Source: JANPJV01 sp031425695
GTDB taxonomy: Bacteria; Pseudomonadota; Gammaproteobacteria; Xanthomonadales; SZUA-5
Assembly (NCBI GenBank): GCA_031425695.1
Contig: JANPJV010000249.1
Location: 1 to 31,099 of the forward strand
Length of the DNA: 31,099 nucleotides
Direction: 5' to 3'
Position 1 is the stretch's first letter. Every line of letters begins with the position of its first letter. This document shows, in pieces, positions 1-6,791 of this stretch. Below the pieces are notes generated by a model that was given only the letters and a program-made list of their open reading frames with translations, had not been told where the DNA came from and searched no databases. A program made the position numbers and the translations under genes.

Positions 1-82
1 CACCACCAGCAAAAGCGTCCGCGCGCAGCGCAGACCCACCACAAGCAAAAGCGTCCGCGCGCAGCGCAGACCCACCATCAGC
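1..82. repeat. Degenerate 36-bp tandem repeat at window edge
   Basis: Two adjacent 36-bp units (1-36 and 37-72) differ at one base (position 7 versus 43), and a third copy breaks off after about 10 bases, just before the rpiA stop codon. Each unit contains AAAAGCGTCC and ends in AGACCCAC, so it looks like a decayed half of the GTCCGGAC-type inverted repeat found elsewhere in this window. Two copies without spacers do not make a CRISPR. It lies at the window edge, so the array may extend further left. Confidence 0.75.
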
Positions 83-730
83 TCAGAGCTTCAGCACCTC
101 GCCGCCGCAGATCACCAAGTCCGCCTTGCGCAGCGCGAACAGGCCGACGGTGATGATCCCGGGAATCTGGTTGAGGTCGCGTTCGAGGGCCTCAGGTTGG
201 GTGATGGTCAGGCCGTGGACGTCGAGGATGACGCCGCCGTTGTCGGTGGTGCATTTCTCGCGCAGGACCGGGTGGCCGCCGAGCTTGACGATCTGCCGGG
301 CGACGTAGCTCCTGGCCATCGGAATGACTTCGATCGGCAGCGGAAACTTGCCGAGCAGCTCGACGCGCTTGCTCTGGTCGATCAGGCAGACGAACTTGCG
401 GCTGGCCGCGGCGATGATCTTCTCGCGCGTAAGCGCGGCGCCGCCGCCCTTGATCAGGCGCCAGTGCGCATCGCACTCGTCGGCGCCATCGATATAGACC
501 GGCAGATCGCCGGCGTCGTTGAGCTCGAGCACGCGGATGCCGTGCTGCTTCAGCAGGTCGGTGGACTTCTGCGAGCTCGACACGGCGCCTTCGATGTCGT
601 GCTTGCGCTCGGCCAGGAGCGGGATGAAAAGATTGACCGTGGAGCCGGTGCCGACGCCGATGACCTGGCCGTCCTCGACGTATTCCATTGCGGCTTCGGC
701 CGAGCGTTGCTTTTGTTCTTCTGGGGTCAT
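83..730 (-). CDS. rpiA: Ribose-5-phosphate isomerase A
   Basis: Interconverts ribose 5-phosphate and ribulose 5-phosphate in the non-oxidative pentose phosphate pathway, in the cytoplasm. The protein is 215 residues from the ATG at 730, close to the 219 of E. coli RpiA. It shows the family signatures: the phosphate-binding GTGSTVNLFI loop near the N-terminus, the DGADECD stretch with catalytic aspartates, KGGGAALTREKI with the catalytic lysine and glutamate region, and a C-terminal VICGG segment. The open frame continues upstream to 877, but that extension runs through the inverted repeat at 755-825 and has no family similarity, so the start at MTPEEQK is preferred. The gene is last in the zauP-zapA-6S-fau-EVE-rpiA order and is separated from the EVE gene by a palindromic repeat. 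Confidence 0.96.
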   Translation of the reverse strand: MTPEEQKQRSAEAAMEYVEDGQVIGVGTGSTVNLFIPLLAERKHDIEGAVSSSQKSTDLLKQHGIRVLELNDAGDLPVYIDGADECDAHWRLIKGGGAALTREKIIAAASRKFVCLIDQSKRVELLGKFPLPIEVIPMARSYVARQIVKLGGHPVLREKCTTDNGGVILDVHGLTITQPEALERDLNQIPGIITVGLFALRKADLVICGGEVLKL

Positions 731-754
731 GGGGCTGGTTCCGGATTGGATTTC

Positions 755-825
755 GTGGGTCCGGACTTGTCCGGACGCTCTTTGATTGCATTTGGGAAAA
801 GCGTCCGGACAAGGTCCGGACCCAC
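755..825. repeat. GTCCGGAC-type intergenic inverted repeat, copy 1
   Basis: The arms begin GTGGGTCCGGAC and end GTCCGGACCCAC around a short AT-richer centre. Each arm holds two copies of the 8-base palindrome GTCCGGAC separated by 3-4 bases, so it can fold as two small hairpins or one long one. It lies between the EVE gene and rpiA. The same design recurs at 11477, 13030 and 30080. Confidence 0.85.
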
Positions 826-837
826 AAAGAAAAGCAC

Positions 838-1299
838 CTACACCTCCACCCGCTCCTGCGCCAGGATGATTTCCCACTGAACATCGGTCACCGGCATCAC
901 GTAGAGCCGCGCGCCGCGCTGGACGAGGGGCATGTCCTGGAGGGCGGGCAGGTCCTTGAGCTCGGTCAGCGTGATCACGCGCTTCATGTGGCGCGCGTAC
1001 GTGACCTCGACCACCGACCAGCGCGGGTCCGCGGGATCGCTTTTCGGGTCGTGATAGTCGCTGGCCGGGTCGAACTGGGTCGGATCGGGGAATGCCGTCT
1101 TGCTGATCTTGGCAATGCCGACAATGCCCGGCACGGCGCAGCTCGAGTGATAGAAAAAAGCCAGGTCGCCCTTTTTCATCGCGCGCAGGTGATTGCGCGC
1201 GAGGTAGTTGCGCACGCCGTCCCAGTTTTCGCGTTTCTTGCGCTTCAGATCATCGATCGAGAAGCTGTCGGGCTCGCTTTTCATCAGCCAGAAGGCCAT
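838..1299 (-). CDS. EVE-domain protein
   Basis: A protein of 153 residues made almost entirely of one EVE (PUA-like) domain, the family of human thymocyte nuclear protein 1 and many bacterial homologues thought to bind modified bases in nucleic acid. Supporting sequence: N-terminal MAFWLMKSEPDSFSIDDL, then WDGVRNYLARNHLRAMKKGD, the FYHSSC motif, GIVGIAKI, and DPRWSVVEV, all in the usual family order. The ATG at 1299 is chosen because the family motif starts immediately after it, and AGGA at the end of the upstream gene supplies a ribosome-binding site. Only two bases separate the fau stop from this start, which suggests translational coupling. The exact substrate is unknown for this subgroup. 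Confidence 0.92.
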   Translation of the reverse strand: MAFWLMKSEPDSFSIDDLKRKKRENWDGVRNYLARNHLRAMKKGDLAFFYHSSCAVPGIVGIAKISKTAFPDPTQFDPASDYHDPKSDPADPRWSVVEVTYARHMKRVITLTELKDLPALQDMPLVQRGARLYVMPVTDVQWEIILAQERVEV

Positions 1300-1301
1300 G
1301 G

Positions 1302-1913
1302 CTATCCTTGTTTTTGAATGATGCGGATGAGCTCGCGCTCGGTCGCGATCGCGTCGAGCGGCACGTCCCATGGCGCAGCCGGGATGGGCGGCACTTCCTG
1401 GCACGCGAAGGCGATACCCACGAGCAGGGGCGGGGGCGCGCGGTTTCGCCTGAAGCTGAGCGCGCGATCGTAATAGCCCGCGCCTGATCCAAGGCGCAAT
1501 CCGTGCCGATCGAAGCCCACCAGCGGCAACAGGATGACATCCAGCGCGTTTGCTCCCACGAGCTCCGCCGCGTCGACCAGGGGCTCGGCGATGCCGAAGC
1601 GATTGGGCATGAGCAGCTTCACGTTGCCGCGCCACGGCGCAAAGTGCATCTGCGGCGCAGTGTGCTCGACGTGGGGTAGATAGACCGGCCGCCCACGCGC
1701 AAGTTCCGCATCGATCACCGGTTTGAGCGAGATCTCGCTGGCAACGGCGCTGTAGCAGCCGATACGACGCGCATTCGACCATTCCGGCAGCGATGCCAGG
1801 GTCGCTGGCAAAGTCGCTGCAGCGGCCACTCGTTGCGCATCGACAAGCGCACGCCGCGCCGTCCGCGCGCGGGCGCGGTATTCGTGGCGGGTCTTTTCAT
1901 CGTCGCTATGCAT
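1302..1913 (-). CDS. fau: 5-formyltetrahydrofolate cyclo-ligase
   Basis: ATP-dependent conversion of 5-formyl-THF to 5,10-methenyl-THF, which recycles an inhibitory folate. It is 203 residues, normal for the family. The C-terminal half carries the diagnostic VGFDRHGLRLGSGAGYYDR stretch that forms the nucleotide and folate pocket; the N-terminal part has the basic helical segment (REYRARARTARRAL-like) and the ISLKP element. The gene (ygfA in E. coli) lies downstream of 6S RNA as it does in many gammaproteobacteria, where the two are co-transcribed. Here about 275 bases separate it from the 3' end of 6S, and that gap holds stem-loops and two repeat half-copies, so co-transcription is possible but not shown. 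The ATG at 1913 has no strong Shine-Dalgarno sequence. Confidence 0.95.
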   Translation of the reverse strand: MHSDDEKTRHEYRARARTARRALVDAQRVAAAATLPATLASLPEWSNARRIGCYSAVASEISLKPVIDAELARGRPVYLPHVEHTAPQMHFAPWRGNVKLLMPNRFGIAEPLVDAAELVGANALDVILLPLVGFDRHGLRLGSGAGYYDRALSFRRNRAPPPLLVGIAFACQEVPPIPAAPWDVPLDAIATERELIRIIQKQG

Positions 1914-1963
1914 CGGCGTGAGTTTGAAGCGCTCCGCAGGGCGATCAACATCCTACAGAAGCG

Positions 1964-2039
1964 CAAAAGCGTCCGGACACAAACAAGTCAAGAGCGGCGG
2001 CGCCGCAGCGCCGCCCTCCAGGATCAAAAGCGTCCGGAC
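1964..2039. repeat. Two direct half-copies of the GTCCGGAC repeat
   Basis: The 15-base string CAAAAGCGTCCGGAC occurs at 1964-1978 and again at 2025-2039 in the same orientation. A GC-rich hairpin (GGCGGCGC / GCGCCGCC) lies between them. These look like single arms of the inverted-repeat family seen intact at 755-825. They lie in the gap between fau and the 6S RNA gene, where I see no coding potential. Confidence 0.7.
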
Positions 2040-2111
2040 GTACGCACAGTGTCTATTGCCGCGGCACAAGGATGTGCCGCCATTTTCATCGGCATCGCCG
2101 GTGAAAATGAA

Positions 2112-2175
2112 GCCCGGTAAAAATCACATTTTTTGCCGGGCGTGCCTGGTCAAAGCCCAGGATGGGCTTTGACCA
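2112..2175 (-). terminator. Two stem-loops downstream of 6S RNA
   Basis: Reading on the minus strand, a near-perfect hairpin (TGGTCAAAGCCC with GGGCTTTGACCA, 2147-2175) is followed by a second palindrome, GCCCGGCAAAAA with TTTTTACCGGGC (2112-2141). They sit about 15-80 bases past the predicted 6S 3' end. The first has no uridine run directly after it, so it may be a processing or stability element rather than a classical intrinsic terminator. Confidence 0.4.
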
Positions 2176-2189
2176 GAATCGAGAGAGGG

Positions 2190-2370
2190 TCCTCCGCCGA
2201 TGCCGATGCGGATCTCACGACCTTGATCCTTTGGATCAGGGGGGAAGAAGAAGGCCGCTAAAGGCGGTCCGCTGCGAGGCGGACATGCGCATACACGGCG
2301 TAGATCTCTTCCCGGGTCGAGCATTAGGGTCAAGGTATATAGCGGACACGCGGTCGAACAACGCAGAGGA
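2190..2370 (-). ncRNA. ssrS: 6S RNA
   Basis: 6S RNA mimics an open promoter and sequesters sigma-70 RNA polymerase in stationary phase. On the minus strand the 5' end TCCTCTGC pairs with the 3' end GCGGAGGA, giving about 181 nt, close to the 184 nt of E. coli 6S. The 5' part (CTCTGCGTTGTTCG) resembles E. coli CTCTGAGATGTTCG. On the 3' side of the central bubble is the expected small hairpin TGATCC-AAA-GGATCA, matching the CCTTGAACC/GGTTCAAGG hairpin of E. coli. The apical arm contains a long GC-rich stem. Position immediately after zapA and before fau is the conserved location. The exact ends are inferred from pairing. Confidence 0.88.
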
Positions 2371-2377
2371 CGCGTAG

Positions 2378-2677
2378 CTATCTTACCGATGCAACCAGGG
2401 CGGCCTCAAGCCTCGCGTTCATGCGCTGTAATTCGCCGCTAACATCAACGTCGACGCGCTTGAGCTCGCTCTTTGCCTGAATGGATTCGTGCGCGATGTT
2501 CAGCGCGGCCATGACCGCGATGCGTTCCAGGCCAACCAACTTCGCGCTCGAGCGGATCGCCCGCATCTTGGCGTCGAGATAGCTCGCCGCCTCGATCAGG
2601 CCCTGGTGCTCTTCGGGCGGGCAGCTGACCGCGTACTCGCGATCGAGGATCGTGACCGTCACCGCGTTCGAACTCAT
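2378..2677 (-). CDS. zapA: Cell division protein ZapA
   Basis: ZapA binds FtsZ and promotes bundling of protofilaments at the division site. The protein is 99 residues, typical of the family. The N-terminal half (VTVTILDREYAVSCPPEE, then L.EAASYLDAKMR) matches the ZapA globular domain, and the C-terminal half (ERIAVMAALNIAHES followed by a charged heptad-like helix) matches the coiled coil. Its ATG overlaps the stop of the upstream ZauP-like gene by 4 bases (ATGA), so the two are probably co-translated. Its 3' end contains the promoter for 6S RNA. Confidence 0.95.
   Translation of the reverse strand: MSSNAVTVTILDREYAVSCPPEEHQGLIEAASYLDAKMRAIRSSAKLVGLERIAVMAALNIAHESIQAKSELKRVDVDVSGELQRMNARLEAALVASVR
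2380..2409 (-). promoter_or_regulatory. Predicted sigma-70 promoter of 6S RNA
   Basis: On the minus strand TTGAGG (2404-2409) and TAAGAT (2380-2385) are separated by 18 bases. TAAGAT ends about 10 bases before the pairing-defined 5' end of 6S RNA at 2370, the expected distance. The -10 box overlaps the last codons and stop of zapA. Confidence 0.55.
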
Positions 2678-2898
2678 CCGTTCTGCTCCAGAGCTTTGAG
2701 GCGCAGGATCATCGCTTCGACCCGCGCCCGTGCCTGTTCGTTCTTGGCCAGCAGCGCGGCACGCTCCTGGGCGACCTCCGCATTGGTCGCGCGCAGGCTG
2801 CGGTTTTCTTCGTGCAGCCGGACGTTGGTGCTGACCAGGCGGTCGACTTTCTCGGCCAGGGATTTAAGCTCGCTTTCCACGGGTAATCGATCGACCAC
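2674..2898 (-). CDS. ZauP-like / TIGR02449 coiled-coil protein
   Basis: A 74-residue, almost wholly helical coiled-coil protein (SLAEKVDRLVSTNVRLHEEN, then repeated charged and leucine heptads). It matches the small TIGR02449 family that lies just upstream of zapA in xanthomonads and other proteobacteria. The family includes ZauP of Caulobacter, a partner of ZapA in FtsZ organisation. The start is a GTG at 2898; no ATG near the N-terminus would keep the coiled coil. The 4-base overlap with zapA and a shared upstream promoter suggest the two proteins are made together. Function is inferred from family and position. Confidence 0.88.
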   Translation of the reverse strand: MVDRLPVESELKSLAEKVDRLVSTNVRLHEENRSLRATNAEVAQERAALLAKNEQARARVEAMILRLKALEQNG

Positions 2899-2930
2899 GG
2901 CGGCAGCTCGGCACGGGAGAACGAGGGCTG

Positions 2931-2939
2931 ATCATAGCA
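2931..2939 (-). promoter_or_regulatory. Extended -10 promoter of the zauP-zapA unit
   Basis: On the minus strand TGC-TATGAT forms an extended -10 element about 33 bases upstream of the GTG start of the ZauP-like gene. No good -35 hexamer is visible at 17 bases, which is tolerable for an extended -10 promoter. Confidence 0.5.
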
Positions 2940-2972
2940 ATGCCGCGTGGCTCCGATCGTGCGCCGGCTGTC

Positions 2973-3020
2973 CAAAAAGCCCCTCGCCCCAACCGCTCTC
3001 ACTAAAAAATGGGAGAGGGG
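2973..3020 (-). terminator. Intrinsic terminator of the MFS transporter gene
   Basis: On the minus strand, two bases after the transporter stop codon, CCCCTC and GAGGGG form the stem base, with further CTC/GAG pairing inside. The stem is followed by CTTTTT. The sequence also resembles the CCCTCTCCC-type repeats common in xanthomonads, so it may double as a repeat. Confidence 0.5.
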
Positions 3021-3022
3021 AA

Positions 3023-4414
3023 CTAAGACCTGGCCTTGCGCCACAGAATCTCGCGCACGGCCGGGCGTTCGGCTTCGATGCGGACGCTCCAAAGCATCGC
3101 CGCGGCGATCAATTTCACGCCGATGGGCAGCGCGACGTAGACGAAAACCAAGGCCTGGGTGTCGTACGCGCCGCGGCCGGGATTGAAACCGAGCATCGCC
3201 AATATCGGCAGCGAGCAGGCAGCGCCGATCGCGGTGGCGAGCTTGGTCGAAAGCGCCCACAGGCCGAAGTAGGAGCCGGTCGCGCCGCGCGAGTCGCGGC
3301 CTTCCTGGGCGTTGATGACGTCCGCGAGGATCGAGGGCGGCAAGCCGTAATCGGCGCCAAGGCCCATGCCGGTCAGTACCGAAATGCCGATGAAGAGCCC
3401 GATGTCGCCGTGGCCGAGCAGCGCCGCGAGCGCCATCGCGACCACGGTCAGGATGATGCCCACGAACCAGGCCGCAGCCTTGGTCAGGTGCTTGGACAGG
3501 TACATCCACAACGGGACGCTGGCCGCGCCGGAAAGGAAGTAGGCGAGCAGGATCATGCCGGCCTCGAGCTTGGTGCCGCCGAGCACGTGTTCGACGTAGA
3601 ACAGCATCACGCTGACCGCGATCCCGAGCGCCGAGCCGTTGACGACGAACACCATCAGCAGGCGTCGGTAGAGTGGGTTGCGCAATGGCGAGAAGAAGGA
3701 CGCGAGCACGCCGACGCCCGGCCGCTGCTGGACTGGCCCGTGCACTGATCGCGGCGAATAGAACAAGGTCGGCAGCGCGAAGAACAGGCAGATTGGCAGG
3801 AACACGATGCCGAGCAGCTGGTAGCCGGCGGCCTCGCCGAAGCGCGATGTGAGCAAGGTCGGCAGCACGACCGCGCACATCATCCCGGTGAGGCCGAAGA
3901 CCTCGCGCCCGACCGTCACCCGGGTACGTTCGTTGTAGTCGTCACTGAGCTCGGCACCGAGCGCGTGATAGCTGATCGACACCCCCGAATACCCGAGGTG
4001 GACCAGCACCAGCGCCAGGAACAGCCAGATGCCGAGCAAGGTCGGATGCGGGTTGATGCCATCCGCCCCCGGATGAAAAATGGCCGGCGGGTCGAACAAC
4101 ATGAAGAAGCCGGCCATCAGCAACGGCACCATCGAACCGACCAGGATCAGCCGGCCATGGCGGATCTTGGTCAGCCGATCACTGAAGTAACCAAGCACCG
4201 GATCCTGGATCGCATCAATGATGCGCGAGATGATCAGGATCGGCCCCATCACCGCCAGCGAGAGCTTGAGCACCTCGCCGTAGTACTGCGTGACGTTCAG
4301 CACGACCGGCAGCGCGGCCATCGCCAGCGGCAACTGCAGGGCCGAATACGCGACCAGGCGCTCGAACGGCAGGCGCACGCGGGTATCGGCGGCGCGCGGA
4401 TCGGGGGCGCTCAT
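3023..4414 (-). CDS. MFS transporter, GPH (MFS_2) family
   Basis: An inner-membrane secondary transporter of 463 residues with about twelve predicted hydrophobic segments. It resembles the glycoside-pentoside-hexuronide:cation symporter family: an early LPLAMAALPV helix, the RIIDAIQDPVLGYFSDR signature with the DxxxGxxSD/R motif between helices 2 and 3, the RHGRLI basic loop, and a central cytoplasmic loop rich in R and P before the second six-helix half. Members move sugars or similar polar solutes with H+ or Na+, but the substrate here cannot be read from the sequence. It stands alone between a palindromic repeat (downstream of purH) and its own terminator, so it is probably a separate transcription unit. 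Confidence 0.9.
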   Translation of the reverse strand: MSAPDPRAADTRVRLPFERLVAYSALQLPLAMAALPVVLNVTQYYGEVLKLSLAVMGPILIISRIIDAIQDPVLGYFSDRLTKIRHGRLILVGSMVPLLMAGFFMLFDPPAIFHPGADGINPHPTLLGIWLFLALVLVHLGYSGVSISYHALGAELSDDYNERTRVTVGREVFGLTGMMCAVVLPTLLTSRFGEAAGYQLLGIVFLPICLFFALPTLFYSPRSVHGPVQQRPGVGVLASFFSPLRNPLYRRLLMVFVVNGSALGIAVSVMLFYVEHVLGGTKLEAGMILLAYFLSGAASVPLWMYLSKHLTKAAAWFVGIILTVVAMALAALLGHGDIGLFIGISVLTGMGLGADYGLPPSILADVINAQEGRDSRGATGSYFGLWALSTKLATAIGAACSLPILAMLGFNPGRGAYDTQALVFVYVALPIGVKLIAAAMLWSVRIEAERPAVREILWRKARS

Positions 4415-4473
4415 GGGTTCACGAATCGATCAGTAAGGATTGCAAGGCTCGGGAGCATAGCTGGCATAGCCAC

Positions 4474-4562
4474 GTAGGCCGTAGTGCCGCGGAGCGGCTC
4501 TGCGGCGCTCCCTCGCGAAAGTGCCGCAGAGCGCGCCAAAAGCCGCGCGCACTGCGGCCTAC
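4474..4562. repeat. GTAGGCCGTAGTGC-type inverted repeat
   Basis: The outer arms GTAGGCCGTAGTGC and GCACTGCGGCCTAC pair with one interior mismatch. An inner dyad (GGCTCTGCGGC with GCCGCAGAGC) makes a long cruciform-capable element of 89 bp. It sits between the purH stop and the MFS gene start and could act as a terminator for purH. No second copy is visible in this window. Confidence 0.75.
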
Positions 4563-4579
4563 ACAACGCGGACATCGAA

Positions 4580-6157
4580 TCAATGCCGGAAATGGCGCAC
4601 GCCGGTGAACACCATGGCCATGCCGTGCTCGTCGGCGGCCTCGATCACTTCCTTGTCGCGCATCGAGCCACCGGGTTGGATCACCGCGCGAATGCCCACT
4701 TTCGCCGCCGCGTCGATGCCATCGCGAAACGGGAAGAAGGCATCCGAGGCCATCGCCGAGCCGGCCACCGTGAGGTTGGCGGCGCGCGCCTTCCAGGCGG
4801 CGATCTCGGCGCTGACCACGCGGCTCATCTGGCCGGCGCCGATGCCGATGCTGCGCCCGCCGCGCGCGTACACGATCGCATTCGACTTGACATACATCGC
4901 GACCTTCCACGCGAACATGAGATCGGCGTATTCCTGGGCCGACGGCTGGCGCTGGCTGGGCACCACCAGCGAGCTGAAGTCGAGCGCGGGGCGGTCCGCC
5001 TCCTGTACCAGCATGCCGCCGCCGATGCGTTTGTAGTCGAGCCCGGACTCGCTGCCGGGTGCCTGCAGCGTGCACACCAGCACCCGCACATTCGGTTTGC
5101 TGGCGAGCGCGGCGAGTGCCAGCTCGTGGTAGCCCGGCGCAATGATCACCTCGACGAACTGGCGCTCCACGATCGCGCGGGCGGTGTTGCCGTCGAGAAT
5201 CCGGTTGCACGCAATGATGCCGCCGAAGGCCGAAACCGGATCCGTCGCGAAGGCGCGTTCGTAGGCGTCGAAAAGGCTTTCGGCGACCGCCACGCCACAC
5301 GGATTGGCATGTTTCACGATGACACACGCGGGTTCGTCGAAGGCACTCACGCACGCCCAGGCGGCATCGGCGTCAACCAGGTTGTTGAACGACAGCGCCT
5401 TGCCCTGAAGCACGCGCGCGCCGCCAACGGTTGCCGGCGAGCTGGGCTGTTCGAGATAGAGCGCGGCGGCCTGGTGCGGGTTCTCGCCGTAGCGCAGGGG
5501 GTCGCCGCGACGCATGGACAGGTGCAGTGTGGGCGCGAATTTCTCCACGCCCGAGCCGGCCTGCGCACGCGCCCCGAGATATTCGGCAATCCGCCCATCG
5601 TAATCGGCCGTGTGTGCGTAGGCCTTGGCCGCGAGCCGCCGGCGTTGTTCCAGCGTGCTGCCCCCGAGGCGCAATGCGAAAATGATCTCCGGGTAGTCAT
5701 CCCAATCGGACAGCACGCTCACGCGCTCGTGGTTCTTGGCGGCTGCCCGCAGCATTGCCGGGCCGCCGATGTCGATGTTCTCGATCGCGTCGTCGAGCTT
5801 CGCTCCCGGCTTGGCGATGGTCTTGGCGAACGGATAGAGATTGACCACCAGCAGGTCCAGCGCCTCGATGCCGTGCTCCGCCATCACCGCTGCGTCGAGG
5901 TGCTCACGACCGAGCAGCCCGCCATGCACGCGCGGGTGCAGGGTCTTGATGCGCCCATCCATGATTTCCGGAAAGCCGGTCTTGCTGCCGACATCTACCA
6001 CCGGAAGCTTGGCGGTGCGCAGGAAGTCGGCGGTGCCGCCGGTGCTCCAGATCTCGACCCCATGCGCATTCAGTGCATGCGCCAGTTCCAGGAGGCCGGT
6101 CTTGTCGGACACGCTGATCAGGGCACGACGAATCGGCTGACGCTCGGAAGCGGACAT
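4580..6157 (-). CDS. purH: Bifunctional AICAR transformylase / IMP cyclohydrolase
   Basis: Catalyses the last two steps of purine synthesis: formylation of AICAR with 10-formyl-THF, then ring closure to IMP. The protein is 525 residues from the ATG at 6157 (E. coli PurH is 529). The N-terminal MGS-like cyclohydrolase domain shows ALISVSDKTGL, STGGTA and the MDGRIKTLHPRVHGG motif; the C-terminal transformylase domain shows LRYGENPHQAAALY, the catalytic KHANPCG motif, DPVSAFGGIIACN and a C-terminal ASDAFFPFRDGID. Another ATG at 6169 adds four residues (MESI), but GGA seven bases before the 6157 ATG is the better ribosome-binding site. It follows fis by about 95 gene-free bases and may be co-transcribed with it. 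Confidence 0.97.
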   Translation of the reverse strand: MSASERQPIRRALISVSDKTGLLELAHALNAHGVEIWSTGGTADFLRTAKLPVVDVGSKTGFPEIMDGRIKTLHPRVHGGLLGREHLDAAVMAEHGIEALDLLVVNLYPFAKTIAKPGAKLDDAIENIDIGGPAMLRAAAKNHERVSVLSDWDDYPEIIFALRLGGSTLEQRRRLAAKAYAHTADYDGRIAEYLGARAQAGSGVEKFAPTLHLSMRRGDPLRYGENPHQAAALYLEQPSSPATVGGARVLQGKALSFNNLVDADAAWACVSAFDEPACVIVKHANPCGVAVAESLFDAYERAFATDPVSAFGGIIACNRILDGNTARAIVERQFVEVIIAPGYHELALAALASKPNVRVLVCTLQAPGSESGLDYKRIGGGMLVQEADRPALDFSSLVVPSQRQPSAQEYADLMFAWKVAMYVKSNAIVYARGGRSIGIGAGQMSRVVSAEIAAWKARAANLTVAGSAMASDAFFPFRDGIDAAAKVGIRAVIQPGGSMRDKEVIEAADEHGMAMVFTGVRHFRH

Positions 6158-6253
6158 GATTGATTCCATTAGGTCAAGCGGAGCAGCGCGGCGAGATCGT
6201 CGGTAGCGGTCGCGTACGCTGCCATTCGGTCAGCGTGCTCACAACCCATGGGT

Positions 6254-6541
6254 TCAGTGCGCGATCTCGTGCTCGCTCAGCTTCTTGCGCAGGGTCGCGC
6301 GATTGATGCCGAGCAGGTCGGCCGTGCGCGTCAGGTTTCCGCCGCAATGGTTGAGCGCTTCTTCCAGCAGCGGCCGCTCCACCTGCCGCAACATCAGCGC
6401 ATACAGATTCTGACACTCCGTTCCGTTGAGGTCGGAGAGATAGCGACGCACTGCGCGGGCCGTCGCATCCCGCAGCGTGGCTTCGCTGCGTTGCGGATCC
6501 GAGCCACGATCGTGCGAAGGCGCGACGGTCATTGTGTGCAT
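6254..6541 (-). CDS. fis: Fis-family DNA-binding protein
   Basis: A nucleoid protein of 95 residues related to E. coli Fis (98 residues) and to the C-terminal domain of NtrC activators. The C-terminal third carries the helix-turn-helix: LLEEALNHCGGNLTRTADLL, then GINRATLRKKL. The preceding segment (LSDLNGTECQNLYALMLRQVERP) matches the Fis dimerisation helices. Two starts are possible: ATG at 6541 or ATG at 6532. AAGGA lies 1 base before the first and about 10 before the second, so the shorter form is plausible. In E. coli fis follows dusB; here its upstream neighbour is the DUF3426 gene and its downstream neighbour is purH, as in xanthomonads. Confidence 0.94.
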   Translation of the reverse strand: MHTMTVAPSHDRGSDPQRSEATLRDATARAVRRYLSDLNGTECQNLYALMLRQVERPLLEEALNHCGGNLTRTADLLGINRATLRKKLSEHEIAH

Positions 6542-6704
6542 ATCCTTACCCGAGGGAACACACGCCCGAGCCGCGAGCAGCGCAGCTTTAAGGGTCGTGG
6601 GTCATGAAACGGCGGACGGGCAGGATACCCCCAAGCAACTCTGGCGCGTCAATCGATTTCCGTGAACTTCCGACGAAGCGCGACTGCGTCACAGAAGAGC
6701 TGGT

Positions 6705-6791
6705 GTCGGTTTCGGTTGTCGGTGTCGGAAAAGAGCAGGAGACAGGCCCTCTCCATCACCGCTCCTTCCGAAACCGAAACCGATAACCGAC
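6705..6791. repeat. GTCGGTTTCGG-type inverted repeat, copy 1
   Basis: The left arm is made of short GTCGGT and TTCGGT units, and the right arm is their complement (ACCGAAACCGAT...ACCGAC). The arm ends exactly in the TAG stop codon of the DUF3426 gene. A second, longer copy lies at 8723-8850. The rest of the gap back to fis (6542-6704) holds nothing I can identify. Confidence 0.8.

Noticed and set aside
1..82. Possible CRISPR array
   Set aside because: The 36-bp units are directly adjacent without spacers and number two plus a fragment; they resemble a decayed REP arm.
2112..2175. A strong intrinsic terminator for 6S RNA
   Set aside because: The hairpins are strong but lack a trailing U run on the minus strand, so the call was kept at low confidence.
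4484..6163. 559-codon plus-strand open frame across purH
   Set aside because: Antisense shadow of purH, with no family motif and biased His/Arg/Gly composition.
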